From Robiginitomaculum_A sp036478535 (GTDB taxonomy: Bacteria; Pseudomonadota; Alphaproteobacteria; Caulobacterales; Maricaulaceae): DNA of 64,000 nucleotides. The notes below the pieces were generated by a model. It saw only the letters and a program-made list of their open reading frames with translations. It was not told where the DNA came from and made no database searches. The position numbers and the translations under genes are program-made. The stretch spans positions 1,922,001 through 1,986,000 of the forward strand of contig OZ245059.1 of NCBI GenBank assembly GCA_965224735.1, read 5' to 3'. Numbering within the stretch: position 1 is the first letter of the stretch; every line of letters begins with the position of its first letter. Positions 27,260 through 37,192 of the stretch are shown piece after piece.

Positions 27260-27823
27260 ATGGAAATTGGCGGCATTACTCTTTTGGGCTTTGATGTCGT
27301 AGTGCTTGGCGTTATCGGGTTCTCGGCTATTTTATCATTTGCGCGCGGGTTCTCGCGCGAGCTAATTTCCATCATAGCCCTGCTCATTGGCCTTGCGGGC
27401 GCGCTCTTTGTTTTTGGACACTACCAAGTTGCCGTTCTTGATTTCATTCGCCCTGCATGGCTTGGCAATGCATTTTTATTTGGCGGCGTGTTCGGTATTC
27501 TTTATTTAGTCACAACATTTATCATGCGCGGCTGGGCTAAAACCCTGCAAGGGCAATCCCCTGGCACTTTTGACCGTTTATTAGGGCTAGCATTTGGCAT
27601 GGCGCGGGGCGCGCTTTTATCCTCTCTTTTTGTACTGGCCTTCACTGCCAAAGAAGGCGTTCCTGGGCGGTGGATGACCCAAGCCCACACTTACCCAATT
27701 CTCAACAATATATCTAATATGTTGCTAGATCTGCCATTCGCGCGCGCGAAAAAAATCGCCGAGGATATAAAAGACAAAGGCAAAAATTCGGAAATTCTGC
27801 CTGACCCGCACACTGATCAATAA
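27260..27823 (+). CDS. cvpA: CvpA family membrane protein
   Basis: This 187-residue protein has four hydrophobic segments (starting at TLLGFDVVVLGVIGFSAILS, then LISIIALLIGLAGALFVF) and the CvpA glycine-rich segment FDRLLGLAFGMARGALL. CvpA proteins are inner-membrane proteins required for colicin V export in E. coli and linked to envelope tolerance. The position directly before purF, with 6 bp between, matches the classical cvpA-purF operon. Confidence 0.92.
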   Translation: MEIGGITLLGFDVVVLGVIGFSAILSFARGFSRELISIIALLIGLAGALFVFGHYQVAVLDFIRPAWLGNAFLFGGVFGILYLVTTFIMRGWAKTLQGQSPGTFDRLLGLAFGMARGALLSSLFVLAFTAKEGVPGRWMTQAHTYPILNNISNMLLDLPFARAKKIAEDIKDKGKNSEILPDPHTDQ

Positions 27824-27829
27824 GGAATA

Positions 27830-29350
27830 ATGGCCATGCGTTTAAAAGAAAATTTCAAGACCATGCCCTTTGATATTAACTCCAAAGATATTAACCCAAA
27901 AACACTTTCCATGGCGCCAAAAGTGCACGAAGAATGCGGTATTTTTGGTGCTTTTGGCGCAAACAGAGCAGCAGCGATCACGGCGCTTGGCTTGCACGCA
28001 CTCCAGCATAGAGGTCAAGAAGCCTGCGGTATTACAAGTTTTGATAGGGAAAAGTTTTATAATGAACGTCACCTTGGCCTTGTTGGTGATACTTTTACAG
28101 GCGATGATCCAAGCGAAAGATTGCCTGGCCACGCGGCGATTGGTCATAATAGATATTCGACAGCAGGTGGTGCTGATCTGCGCAATATCCAACCTTTATT
28201 TTCTGACCTCGCCTCGGGCGGATTTGCTATTGCCCATAATGGGCATCTGACAAACGCCTATAAAATTCGCGAAGACTTGGTCAATAACGGCGCCATTTTC
28301 CAAAGCACCAGCGATACGGAAGTTATGTTACATCTTGTGGCACGGTCTTTACGGGTATCATTTATTGATTGTTTTATTGAAGCTTTGCGCCAAATTCAGG
28401 GCGGATATGCATTTGTCGGCATCACCAACAAAAAACTCATCGGCGCGCGCGACCCTTTGGGTATTCGCCCGCTTATTATCGGCAAAAAAGACGGCGCATT
28501 TTTCCTCTCCTCTGAAACCTGCGCACTCGATATGATAGACGCTGAAGTGTTGCGCGAAGTTGAGCCTGGAGAGGTTGTCGTTATCACTGAGAACGGTATG
28601 GAATCTATCCGCGCTTTCCCAGAGCAGCAACCAAGACCATGTGTGTTTGAATTTGTCTATTTCGCACGCCCCGACAGCATTGTTGGCGGACAAAGCGTTT
28701 ATGAAGTGCGCAAACGTATGGGACAAAGGCTTGCCCAAGAAGTCCCCGCTGATGTGGATTTGGTAATCCCTGTACCTGATAGCGGCGTACCCGCAGCGCT
28801 TGGTTTTGCGCAAGAAAGCCAGATTGCATTTGAGTTTGGCATTATTCGAAACCATTATGTTGGCCGTACCTTTATTCAGCCAACCCAGCAAATCCGCGAT
28901 ATGGGCGTGCGCCTTAAACACTCGCCAAACCGCAGTCTCATTAAAGGTAAAAAAGTCCTCTTAGTGGACGATAGCATTGTGCGCGGAACAACATCAACGA
29001 AAATTGTGCGCATGATACGAGATGCTGGCGCAAAAGAAGTCCACTTTCGCTCGGCTTCTCCGCCAATACTGCACCCTGACTATTACGGCGTCGATATGCC
29101 CAATACGGACAGGCTCATGGCCGCTAACCATGATCTTGAAGCTATGACGCAATTATTGGGCGCGGATAGCCTTGGTTTTCTCTCGGTCGAAGGCCTATAT
29201 TGGGCGCTGGGTATTAACGCACGCAATGCAAAATTACCACAATATTCTGACCATTGCTTTACGGGCGATTATCCGACGGGTCTTGTCGATCATGACCGTA
29301 AGGCCAAAGGCGAGGATCCACAAATGTCTTTCCTTGTAGAGGTTGCATAA
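27830..29350 (+). CDS. purF: Amidophosphoribosyltransferase
   Basis: Catalyses the first committed step of purine synthesis, making 5-phosphoribosylamine from PRPP and glutamine. A short N-terminal propeptide precedes the nucleophile cysteine in HEECGIFGAFG. Glutaminase motifs include HALQHRGQEACGI and GHNRYSTAGG. The phosphoribosyltransferase PRPP loop is VLLVDDSIVRGTTS. The start ATG at 27830 follows AAGGA. The length (506) is typical. Confidence 0.96.
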   Translation: MAMRLKENFKTMPFDINSKDINPKTLSMAPKVHEECGIFGAFGANRAAAITALGLHALQHRGQEACGITSFDREKFYNERHLGLVGDTFTGDDPSERLPGHAAIGHNRYSTAGGADLRNIQPLFSDLASGGFAIAHNGHLTNAYKIREDLVNNGAIFQSTSDTEVMLHLVARSLRVSFIDCFIEALRQIQGGYAFVGITNKKLIGARDPLGIRPLIIGKKDGAFFLSSETCALDMIDAEVLREVEPGEVVVITENGMESIRAFPEQQPRPCVFEFVYFARPDSIVGGQSVYEVRKRMGQRLAQEVPADVDLVIPVPDSGVPAALGFAQESQIAFEFGIIRNHYVGRTFIQPTQQIRDMGVRLKHSPNRSLIKGKKVLLVDDSIVRGTTSTKIVRMIRDAGAKEVHFRSASPPILHPDYYGVDMPNTDRLMAANHDLEAMTQLLGADSLGFLSVEGLYWALGINARNAKLPQYSDHCFTGDYPTGLVDHDRKAKGEDPQMSFLVEVA

Positions 29351-29353
29351 ATC

Positions 29354-30082
29354 ATGACAGGTATTTCTTTAAAAGGCCGTGTCACATTGGTGACAGGCGC
29401 TTCGCGCGGCATAGGCTATGCGGTTGCACTAGAACTCGCAAAGGCAGGCTCGCATGTGATTACGGTTGCCAAGACCCAAGGCGCGCTGGAAGAGCTTGAT
29501 GATGCTATTCGATCTGGCGGCGGAGAGAGCACAATCGTACCAATGGATTTGAAACAATATGATGGTATCGATCAGTTGGGCGCGGCTATTTATGAGCGCT
29601 GGGGACGGCTTGACGGCCTGTTTGCTAATGCGGGGCTTTTAGGAGAAATGGCTCCTGTCCCCCATATTGACCCCAAAAAGTTTGAAGAAACTATAGCTGT
29701 GAATGTAACGGCGAATTACCGCCTTATCCGCTCACTCAATGCGCTGCTCCAAGCCTCGCCCTGTGGCAGGGCAGTGTTTATGAGCTCCAAAGCCGCCGTT
29801 TCGCGTAAAGCCTTTTGGGGCGTATATGCGGCCAGTAAATCTGCGCTTGATGCAATGGTCATGTGCTACGCTGCGGAAAACAAAAAAATGAAACTGCGTA
29901 TAAACCTCGTCACGCCAGGCCCAGTATACACTCAAATGCGCGCTAAAGCCATGCCTGGAGAAAACCCAGACACTTTGCCAAAGCCCGCTGATATTGCCAA
30001 ATTAATCGCGCCGCTCTTAGGCCCCGATTATACTAAGCACGGGCAAATTATAGATTTTCGAGATAAACTAAAAACCGCTTAA
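29354..30082 (+). CDS. SDR-family oxidoreductase
   Basis: A Rossmann-fold short-chain dehydrogenase with the cofactor motif TGASRGIGYA, NAG (FANAGLLG), catalytic serine region FMSSKAAVS and YAASK (Y-x-x-x-K). The substrate is not known. It follows purF by 3 bp, an order often seen in Alphaproteobacteria, and its last 4 bp overlap the end of der on the opposite strand. Confidence 0.9.
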   Translation: MTGISLKGRVTLVTGASRGIGYAVALELAKAGSHVITVAKTQGALEELDDAIRSGGGESTIVPMDLKQYDGIDQLGAAIYERWGRLDGLFANAGLLGEMAPVPHIDPKKFEETIAVNVTANYRLIRSLNALLQASPCGRAVFMSSKAAVSRKAFWGVYAASKSALDAMVMCYAAENKKMKLRINLVTPGPVYTQMRAKAMPGENPDTLPKPADIAKLIAPLLGPDYTKHGQIIDFRDKLKTA

Positions 30083-31470
30083 GCATATGGGTTATGCCCA
30101 GCGCGCACAAACAGGCGGATAGGGATCCCTGGCAGGTCAAAATCATCACGCAATCCATTAATAAGATAACGCTTATAGCTTTCAGGAACAGCGTCCTCGC
30201 GGGAAGATTTCACAATAAATGTCGGCGGGCGAGTTTTGGTTTGGCTTATATATTTAAGACGCACAGCCCGTCCATGGGCGGTTGGCGGTGGATGGCGCTG
30301 AGTTTTTTCAGATAGCCAATCATTAAGGTCTGCCGTTTTAATTTTCGCAGACCAGTCAATTTGCACTTGCTCAATGGCTGGCAAAAGTTTGTCTATGTGC
30401 CGCCCCGTTAACCCTGAAAACATAATGATCGGAATGCCGCGTAGCTGCGGTAAAAGGCGCGCGGTTTTCTCGCGCAGCTCCAGCGCTTTGGCAGATTTGT
30501 TTTTGACCAAATCCCATTTGGTGACACCCAAAATCATGGCTCGGCCTTCTTTGTGACACAGATCAGCAATTTGCATATCTTGTTTGTCCAGCGCCCCTTC
30601 TGCGTCCATTAGCAAGATGACCACTTGGGAAAATTTTATGGCGCGGAGGCTCTCACCTACGGATAATTTTTCAAGCGTGTTTTGTACTTTGGCCCGTTTG
30701 CGCATACCAGCCGTATCATGCAATTGTACGCGCCGCCCCTCCCAGAGCCAATCAATGGTGATAGAATCGCGGGTTACCCCCGCTTCTGGCCCCGTCAAAA
30801 GACGGTCTTTACCGATAAGTGTATTGATAAGCGTGGACTTACCAGCGTTAGGACGTCCGACAACGGCGATACGCACGGGTGCTTCAGTTTTGTCCATTTC
30901 TTCTTCGCGAGTTCTTAAATCTACGCCAAGCAATTTATCATTGACCTCTTCATTAAGCTCGAACATACCAATATTGTGCTCGGCAGCCACTTCTACAGGC
31001 TCGCCAAGGCCGAGTGAGTATCCCTCGCCTACGCCTGATTGCGACGCCCTGCTCTCGCACTTATTGGCAACCAACACGCAGGGCACATTAGAGAGGCGAA
31101 TAAATTCAGCAAAAATTTCATCAAGGCCCGTAACCCCAACTCGCGCGTCATAAACAAAAAGCACGAGATCCGCTTCTTGTACCGCTTCTTGGGTTTGACA
31201 GCGCATCCGCGCTTCTAGTTTCTCCCCCGTAGCGTCTTCAAAACCAGCCGTATCTACAAGGATAATTTCATATCCCCCCAATTTAGCAGGGGCTTCGCGG
31301 CGATCGCGAGTGACACCTGGCGTATCGTTGACTATGGCAAGTTTTTTGCCCGCTATACGGTTAAAAAGTGTAGACTTCCCAACATTTGGGCGGCCAACAA
31401 CGGCGATGCGCGCGCGGCGTGTTTTGGGTTCCGCGTCTTCTTCGCCAAGATTTTTGTCAAAATTACTCAT
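30079..31470 (-). CDS. der: Ribosome biogenesis GTPase Der
   Basis: An essential double GTPase for 50S ribosome assembly. Two G-domains are evident: GRPNVGKSTLFNR with DTAGFED and NKCE in the first, and GRPNAGKSTLINT with DTAGMRK and TKWD in the second. A C-terminal KH-like domain ends KYLINGLRDDFDLPGIPIRL, giving 463 residues. It lies downstream of bamB on the minus strand, a conserved arrangement (tetratricopeptide protein-bamB-der). Confidence 0.97.
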   Translation of the reverse strand: MSNFDKNLGEEDAEPKTRRARIAVVGRPNVGKSTLFNRIAGKKLAIVNDTPGVTRDRREAPAKLGGYEIILVDTAGFEDATGEKLEARMRCQTQEAVQEADLVLFVYDARVGVTGLDEIFAEFIRLSNVPCVLVANKCESRASQSGVGEGYSLGLGEPVEVAAEHNIGMFELNEEVNDKLLGVDLRTREEEMDKTEAPVRIAVVGRPNAGKSTLINTLIGKDRLLTGPEAGVTRDSITIDWLWEGRRVQLHDTAGMRKRAKVQNTLEKLSVGESLRAIKFSQVVILLMDAEGALDKQDMQIADLCHKEGRAMILGVTKWDLVKNKSAKALELREKTARLLPQLRGIPIIMFSGLTGRHIDKLLPAIEQVQIDWSAKIKTADLNDWLSEKTQRHPPPTAHGRAVRLKYISQTKTRPPTFIVKSSREDAVPESYKRYLINGLRDDFDLPGIPIRLFVRAGHNPYA

Positions 31471-31503
31471 GGAATTACGCCCTTAAATGCCGCCTTGTTT
31501 GCC

Positions 31504-32952
31504 CTATCTTAAAGCAACAAGCTTTGCGTCATCCGTTAAATAATACACAGTATTATTGGCAACGATCGGCGCAATATAAACACTACCGCCAAGTTTAAAC
31601 TCGCGTATGATCGTGCCGTCATAAGGGTTCATCTCGATCCCCTTGCCATTAGAACTCATTAGGACAAGGCGATCACCAGCACTAACTGGCCCAGACCAAG
31701 AAATACGTTTTTTGCGTTTTTTCACATTCTTAAAAGCTTCGACTTGCGTAATCCAAATTACAGTTCCATCCGCTTTTGACATACAAGAAACTTCGCCCTC
31801 GGTTGTCACCGTGTAAACAAAATCGCCCAAGACCAACGGGAAATTTATAGACCCTGCTGGCTGTGACCAAACCCGCTGCCCTGTGCGCATATCAAAGGCA
31901 CTTAGCGTTCCAGATTGAGCCGCAGCGAAAACATAACCATCAACAATAACGGGACCAGAAGCGATATCATTTAACGTTGCAAGCGGGGTAAGATTGCCCG
32001 TAGCGCTGAGTGCGTCTTGCCATAACACGCCGCCATTTTGCACCCGAAGCGCTACAATTTCGCCCGACGAAAATGGGGCGACCACAACATCACCAAGAAC
32101 GGCTGGGCTTGGTGATGTGAGCATACGGGCCGTTTCAACAATTGCTTGATATGTCCAAAGAATCTCGCCTGTATCCGCGTCAACAGCGAACAATTCATTA
32201 TCATCCGAGACAGCAAATAATCGGCCACCATCTACCGCAGGAGCGCTGTGCATGGGTGTACGCGAGCGGTAACGCCATATTTCGCTGCCATTTACCGCAT
32301 CAAGGGCAAGAATAACGCCAAATCCAGACGTGACATAAACACGGCCATCAGCAACAGCAATGCCGCCGCCAACCGCCTCTTTATCACTACCGCCTTTAGT
32401 GCCAAGCGATAGCGGGTTCTTAATTTTGTCAATAAACGACACTTTACCTTTACGAGATTTGCCTTTATTTTTAACTTCGACCTTAAAGTCCCATATTTTC
32501 TTGCCTGTCTCAGAATCCATCGCCGTTATTTTATTACCGCCATCAACGGCAAATATAACCCCGCCAGAAACAACGGGAGATGCGATAACGTGGCCATGCC
32601 GGCCTGATTTTTTGCCAATGCTACGGCTCCAAAGACGCGAAAGTTGCCCGCTTGCATCCGTGCGCTGAGGGGAATGTGTCGCATAGCCGCCCGTTTGTGC
32701 CCAATCAGGGTTAACATAGCTTTCTGGCAATACGATTTCAGACGGCAAAATTGTGCCAGCGACTTTTAACTGATCATTAAGGGACAAAATAGAAATACGG
32801 TTAGGATCACTCGTAATTTTCTCCACTTCACTTTTCTTATTACCTTTTATGATTTTGCTCACGGTCGAGCAACCACTTATCAGCACCGCCACCGCGAGTA
32901 GTAGCCCCCAAGATGCTAGGCGTTTGGATTTGAGTTTAAAAAACTGTGACAT
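31504..32952 (-). CDS. bamB: Outer-membrane assembly factor BamB-like lipoprotein
   Basis: A PQQ-type beta-propeller lipoprotein of the BAM complex. The signal peptide ends in a lipobox (LISGCS), and the body has repeated propeller signatures such as KITAMDSETGKKIWDF, VILALDAVNGSEIWRY, LFAVDADTGEILWTY and LSAFDMRTGQRVWSQ. At 482 residues it is longer than the E. coli protein but normal for Alphaproteobacteria. The gene order with the YfgM-like protein before and Der after supports the assignment. Confidence 0.9.
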   Translation of the reverse strand: MSQFFKLKSKRLASWGLLLAVAVLISGCSTVSKIIKGNKKSEVEKITSDPNRISILSLNDQLKVAGTILPSEIVLPESYVNPDWAQTGGYATHSPQRTDASGQLSRLWSRSIGKKSGRHGHVIASPVVSGGVIFAVDGGNKITAMDSETGKKIWDFKVEVKNKGKSRKGKVSFIDKIKNPLSLGTKGGSDKEAVGGGIAVADGRVYVTSGFGVILALDAVNGSEIWRYRSRTPMHSAPAVDGGRLFAVSDDNELFAVDADTGEILWTYQAIVETARMLTSPSPAVLGDVVVAPFSSGEIVALRVQNGGVLWQDALSATGNLTPLATLNDIASGPVIVDGYVFAAAQSGTLSAFDMRTGQRVWSQPAGSINFPLVLGDFVYTVTTEGEVSCMSKADGTVIWITQVEAFKNVKKRKKRISWSGPVSAGDRLVLMSSNGKGIEMNPYDGTIIREFKLGGSVYIAPIVANNTVYYLTDDAKLVALR

Positions 32953-32955
32953 ACT

Positions 32956-33720
32956 CTATTCCTCTTTATTTTCTTCACCAGCTGTAAGGCCAGTTGTTGG
33001 TGTATTTACGGCACCATCTTCTGTACTTGCTTTAGGGTTAGGCAGCGCAGTTTCTGGTTTTGGCGCAGGGACAGGCTCATTTGATTTAAGCAGCGCATGT
33101 GCCCGCTGGGAGCGTACCGACACGCCCTTTAAAACGCCTGGCACGGTAGAAAGATATGAAAATATATCCTTAGCAGCGTCCGTATCTCCAGTGCCAAGAT
33201 CGGCTTGGGCTAACAATTCTTGAGCCAATTCCCAATACGGTCTTTCCTCATTGGTTAGGCTAGCAACGCGGGCCTTAACATCACCAAATCTCCCTTGGTC
33301 GAGTAAGATATAACAGGCTTTCAAGCTGGCGAGATCCTTATGAACGGGCCGCGTGAATTTTGCTGCAGCTTTATCAAACAAAGTAACTGCGCCGTCCAAA
33401 TCACCCATTTGCTGTTTGATGCCCGCCGCTTGCGACAAAGAAAGACCTGCATAGCCATCGGGCGCTATTTCAGCCAAAACGCTAAAACGGGTAAAAGCCC
33501 CATCAAGGTCACCGGACTCTAGCATTTTTTGCGCCGATACATATGAAGTCGAAGCCATGCGCGCGTTTTTATCAAATTTGTATTTCTTAAACTCAATAAC
33601 ACCCGTAACAACAACAATCGCAATAATCAAACCAACAATATAAGGACCATATTGACGTAAAAGCGCATTGTACTTATCCTTGCGGAGTTCTTCTTCAACT
33701 TCGTTGATAAAATCGACCAA
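32956..33720 (-). CDS. YfgM-like tetratricopeptide membrane protein
   Basis: This 254-residue protein has a cytosolic N-terminus, one membrane span (YIVGLIIAIVVVTGVIEF), then TPR-like helices (FTRFSVLAEIAPDGYAGLSL, then DLDGAVTLFDKAAAKFTRP) and a proline-rich tail. It is the TPR_21/YfgM type, an accessory to the Sec translocon and periplasmic chaperone network in E. coli. It is the first gene of the der-bamB group with 3 bp to bamB. Confidence 0.85.
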   Translation of the reverse strand: MVDFINEVEEELRKDKYNALLRQYGPYIVGLIIAIVVVTGVIEFKKYKFDKNARMASTSYVSAQKMLESGDLDGAFTRFSVLAEIAPDGYAGLSLSQAAGIKQQMGDLDGAVTLFDKAAAKFTRPVHKDLASLKACYILLDQGRFGDVKARVASLTNEERPYWELAQELLAQADLGTGDTDAAKDIFSYLSTVPGVLKGVSVRSQRAHALLKSNEPVPAPKPETALPNPKASTEDGAVNTPTTGLTAGEENKEE

Positions 33721-33854
33721 TTTTGGCCCCTATTTTACTAGCCCTGAATCATTTCAATAGACGCACAAACTTATACAAACTTGCGCCTGTGTGCAATACA
33801 TCAGCACATGAAGGCTTGGCAATGTTTACCTTTAAATTTTGAGAGAAAACTTCG

Positions 33855-34673
33855 TTATTTTGGTCGTTTATAGGTATATTCTTTGGAAGGGAAGCTACGC
33901 GCCTTCACTTCGCTGGCGTATTGCTCTGCCGCGCTTTCAATAACACCTTTCATGTCCGCGTATTTTTTTACAAATTTTGGTGTCCAATCAAACATTCCCA
34001 TCATATCAGGCGTGACTAAAATTTGGCCATCGCATGTTTTTGACGCGCCAATACCAATGGTAGGAATTTGCACGGCTTTGCTCACTTGGTCAGCAAGTTC
34101 AGTGTTAACCCCTTCTACAACAATAGCAAAGGAACCAGCGTCTGCCGCAGCTTTTGCATTGGTAATGATTTCATCCGTGCTTTTTTTATCGCGCCCCCGC
34201 GCCCGATACCCTCCCAAAACATTAACTGATTGTGGGCGCAGTCCTACATGGGACATTACGGGTATGCCGCGTTCAGTCAGATAGCGAATTGTTTTTGCGG
34301 CATAAGATCCAGATTCGATTTTTACAGCTTGGCAACCCGTTTCCATCATAACTCGAGACGCACTTTGGAATGCCTTCTCAGGGCTGTCTTCATAAGAACC
34401 AAACGGCAAATCAACCACGATAAGCGCGCTATGGGCGCCGCGCATCACGGCGCTACCATGCAATATCATCATATCAAGGGTTACACCAACGGTGGAATTC
34501 AGTCCATGAACAACCATGCCAACACTATCGCCAACCAAGATCAAATCACAATGTGGATCAATAAGCGCAGCCGTTGGCGCATCATAAGCCGTAAGGCAAA
34601 CGATAGGTTCAGCGCCCTTACGCGCTGTAATTTGCTGTGCTGTTGTGCGGCGAGCTGAATTTTGTACGGACAT
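33855..34673 (-). CDS. panB: 3-methyl-2-oxobutanoate hydroxymethyltransferase
   Basis: Makes ketopantoate from 2-oxoisovalerate and methylene-tetrahydrofolate for pantothenate and CoA synthesis. Family motifs include VCLTAYDAPTA, the metal site in LILVGDSVGMVVHG, GAHSALIVVDLPFGSYE, GCQAVKIESG and MSHVGLRPQSVN. The length (272) is typical. The gene stands alone between the YfgM-like gene and the acyl-CoA dehydrogenase, with a GGAGG site before the ATG. Confidence 0.95.
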   Translation of the reverse strand: MSVQNSARRTTAQQITARKGAEPIVCLTAYDAPTAALIDPHCDLILVGDSVGMVVHGLNSTVGVTLDMMILHGSAVMRGAHSALIVVDLPFGSYEDSPEKAFQSASRVMMETGCQAVKIESGSYAAKTIRYLTERGIPVMSHVGLRPQSVNVLGGYRARGRDKKSTDEIITNAKAAADAGSFAIVVEGVNTELADQVSKAVQIPTIGIGASKTCDGQILVTPDMMGMFDWTPKFVKKYADMKGVIESAAEQYASEVKARSFPSKEYTYKRPK

Positions 34674-34742
34674 AAAACCTCCTTGTGACTTTCCTTATAT
34701 AGGACGTTTTACACAAATAAGGAGGGGCGAGCTACAAAGAGT

Positions 34743-36506
34743 TTACAAATCCGCCAGCCGTACCTCATCTAAAGCATATACTGGCCCCGCCCCGTGTAAT
34801 ATAGCATCCAAATAAGACGGTGCGCGCGATAAATACCGCAAAGCATGGTGCCAAGTAAGCTTTTGCATAGCGCCCGCAAACCCGTCTCCTGCTTTTATTC
34901 CCGCCAGTACGGATTTAATAAGCAACGCGCCCGAAATAACGTCACCGCAAATTTGTAAATAGGCATCACAAATACTTAAAACATCTTTATCATTTGCTTG
35001 CAATACATAGTCCGTTGCCGCCTTCAAAGCTTCCAACCCTGCCCCCAAATGCCGTATTTTACAGCCAAAATCATATCCATCCGTGCCGTGCAAGGCTTTC
35101 GTCTCTACCAATACGATATTCATTTCCTCTATAAGTGCCCTCATTGTAGCGCCGTTGTCTCTGCGTACTTTACGGCTAACTAAATCCATGGCTTGAATAC
35201 CATTCGTGCCTTCATAAATCGGCGCAATGCGGCTATCGCGGTAATGTTGCGCGGCGCCCGTTTCTTCGATAAAACCCATGCCGCCATGCACTTGCAATGC
35301 CGTTGAACTTACCGACACCCCCATATCAGAGCCATAAGCTTTGGCGATGGGCGTGAGTAAAGCTTCGCGGGCATGGGCGGCCTTGCGTATAGTTTCATCC
35401 TGAACGCACCGAGAAATATCGCGAGAAAAACTGGTCGCCATGTTTATGGCTCGCGCGCCCATAAGACCCGCTTTCATATCCATAAGCATACGGCGCACAT
35501 CTGGATGACCAAGTATCGGCGCCTTTTTATCGCCACCCAACACTTTTCCTTGCACCCGCTCGCCTGCATACGCAAGCGCCGCCTGATAAGCGCGCTCGCC
35601 AATAGCCACGCCTTGAACGCCAACAAATTGCCGCGCTTCATTCATCATAGTAAACATGCATGCAAGGCCTTTATTGGACTGGCCAACCATCCAAGCTTTT
35701 GCGTGATCAAATTCCATAACGCAAGTCGGACTACCGTGAATACCAAGTTTATGTTCAAGGCCTATCGCTTTAATATTGTTTTGTTCTCCAAGAGAACCAT
35801 CTTCATTCACCAACATTTTTGGTGCAAGAAACAGCGATATGCCGCGCGAACCTTCGGGCGCATCAGGGAGACGAGCCAATATCAAATGGATGATATTATC
35901 AGCGCAATCATGGTCGCCCCAAGTAATGAAAATTTTCTGCCCAGAAACTGCATATGTACCATCAGAATTTGGCACCGCTTTGGCACGTAACGCACCCAAA
36001 TCAGAGCCCGCTTGTGGCTCGGTCAAATTCATGGCTCCTGTCCATTCTCCGCTGACCATTTTACCAAGATAAATATCTTTTAGCTTTTGATCTGCGTGCG
36101 CAATAATTGCATTGATTGAACTCCCCGTCAGCATTGGGCAAAGCCCAAATGCCATGTTCGCCGCATAAATCATCTCATTTACGGCAATGCTAACGATTTG
36201 CGGTAGGCTCATACCGCCTATGTTTTCGGGCGCAGACAGTCCCTGCCATCCTGCTTCTACGAAAGATTTATAGGCATCTTTAAATTCTGGCGCTACCGTG
36301 ACTGTCTCGCCATCGATTTTTGCGCCGTACTCATCCCCTACTCTGTTAATGGGCGCAAGCACTTCCGTGGCAAATTGACTCGCCCCTGATAAAATGTCGG
36401 TGATAAGCTCATCGCTTAGCTCTGCATGCGCGGCGCATAGTCCTTGCAAATCAATACTATGGCGAAGCAAATACTGGATGGCATTAATCGGAGCTTGATA
36501 GGTCAT
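34743..36506 (-). CDS. Acyl-CoA dehydrogenase (DmdC-like)
   Basis: A 587-residue FAD enzyme with the extended acyl-CoA dehydrogenase layout: an N-terminal helical domain, the middle domain motif GAMNLTEPQAGSDLGALRAK, and the C-terminal QVHGGMGFIEETGAAQHYRD followed by an extra helical extension. The catalytic-base region is APIYEGTNGIQAMDL. This size class includes DmdC, the methylmercaptopropionyl-CoA dehydrogenase of DMSP degradation, and other medium-chain enzymes; sequence alone does not decide. A DmdB-like ligase lies 0.7 kb away on the opposite strand, which makes the DMSP idea worth testing. Confidence 0.85.
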   Translation of the reverse strand: MTYQAPINAIQYLLRHSIDLQGLCAAHAELSDELITDILSGASQFATEVLAPINRVGDEYGAKIDGETVTVAPEFKDAYKSFVEAGWQGLSAPENIGGMSLPQIVSIAVNEMIYAANMAFGLCPMLTGSSINAIIAHADQKLKDIYLGKMVSGEWTGAMNLTEPQAGSDLGALRAKAVPNSDGTYAVSGQKIFITWGDHDCADNIIHLILARLPDAPEGSRGISLFLAPKMLVNEDGSLGEQNNIKAIGLEHKLGIHGSPTCVMEFDHAKAWMVGQSNKGLACMFTMMNEARQFVGVQGVAIGERAYQAALAYAGERVQGKVLGGDKKAPILGHPDVRRMLMDMKAGLMGARAINMATSFSRDISRCVQDETIRKAAHAREALLTPIAKAYGSDMGVSVSSTALQVHGGMGFIEETGAAQHYRDSRIAPIYEGTNGIQAMDLVSRKVRRDNGATMRALIEEMNIVLVETKALHGTDGYDFGCKIRHLGAGLEALKAATDYVLQANDKDVLSICDAYLQICGDVISGALLIKSVLAGIKAGDGFAGAMQKLTWHHALRYLSRAPSYLDAILHGAGPVYALDEVRLADL

Positions 36507-36543
36507 AAATTGCTCTTGAATTATTAGGCTCTACCATTCGGAC

Positions 36544-36577
36544 AAAAAAACGGCGCTCAAAATTCTGAAACGCCGTC
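36544..36577 (-). terminator. Rho-independent terminator
   Basis: On the minus strand ACGGCG and CGCCGT form a stem with a 14-base loop followed by seven T residues. It lies just after the small glycine-rich gene (36603-36881), before the acyl-CoA dehydrogenase start. Confidence 0.7.
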
Positions 36578-36602
36578 TCTTAGAATTTTTATTAATCAAA
36601 GT

Positions 36603-36881
36603 TTAGGTTTTAGTGCCCATCACCTTGCCAAGAATAAAGGTTAGAATAAGACCACCAACCCCGCCTAAAACCACGCCGCTACCGATGCCGCCTAAGGGCG
36701 CCAACATGTTACCGATACCTGGTATCATTGGTAGAATTTGCGCTAGGCCAAAGCCACCCGCAATACCAGTCACACTTCTGCCCGCAACCCCCATGCCTGA
36801 TTTTGTCAAAGCGCCAGCAATATTACCGCCTGCTGCGCCTGCTGCTAAACTAATTAGAGTTGGAATTATTGCAAATGCCAT
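36603..36881 (-). CDS. Small glycine-rich membrane protein
   Basis: This 92-residue protein is almost entirely made of glycine-rich hydrophobic helices (PTLISLAAGAAGGNIAGALT, GIAGGFGLAQILPMIPGIG, GVVLGGVGGLILTFILG). This suggests two or three tight membrane spans, similar to small proteins of uncertain role in many Proteobacteria. It is monocistronic: a terminator follows and the upstream region is intergenic. Confidence 0.6.
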   Translation of the reverse strand: MAFAIIPTLISLAAGAAGGNIAGALTKSGMGVAGRSVTGIAGGFGLAQILPMIPGIGNMLAPLGGIGSGVVLGGVGGLILTFILGKVMGTKT

Positions 36882-37192
36882 AAGATTTTCCCTATATAAT
36901 AATGGCTACGTAAAAACCATTTCACGCAGTTTGGTTAGGGTGCAAATTCACATTTATTCATATTTAATTTGCACCTGAACTACTAGTTTGCCAAAAAAAT
37001 AAAGATTAAGCAAGCATTAAACCATAAAAACCTTCGGCGCGATATTTAACCGCATCCGTTGTTTGCACCGCATGTTTACCGTTTTCATAGGTGGGAATAT
37101 CCTGTTTCACGACTTAAACCAATTGACCTAAAACGCAAGACGTATAAGACTATATGCAACAATAAGCATAAAAAATAAGGGCGGAGAACACT
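36882..37192. other. Intergenic with a short open frame of unknown origin
   Basis: On the minus strand 37006-37110 encodes 34 residues (starting VKQDIPTYENGKHAVQTTDA, ending FYGLMLA) without a ribosome site. It looks like the tail of a lost gene and is not assigned. The rest holds the promoter regions of the two divergent neighbours. Confidence 0.3.

Noticed and set aside
30079..30082. Overlap of the SDR and der genes as an annotation error
   Set aside because: Both genes have full-length family ends; a 4-bp convergent overlap is normal.
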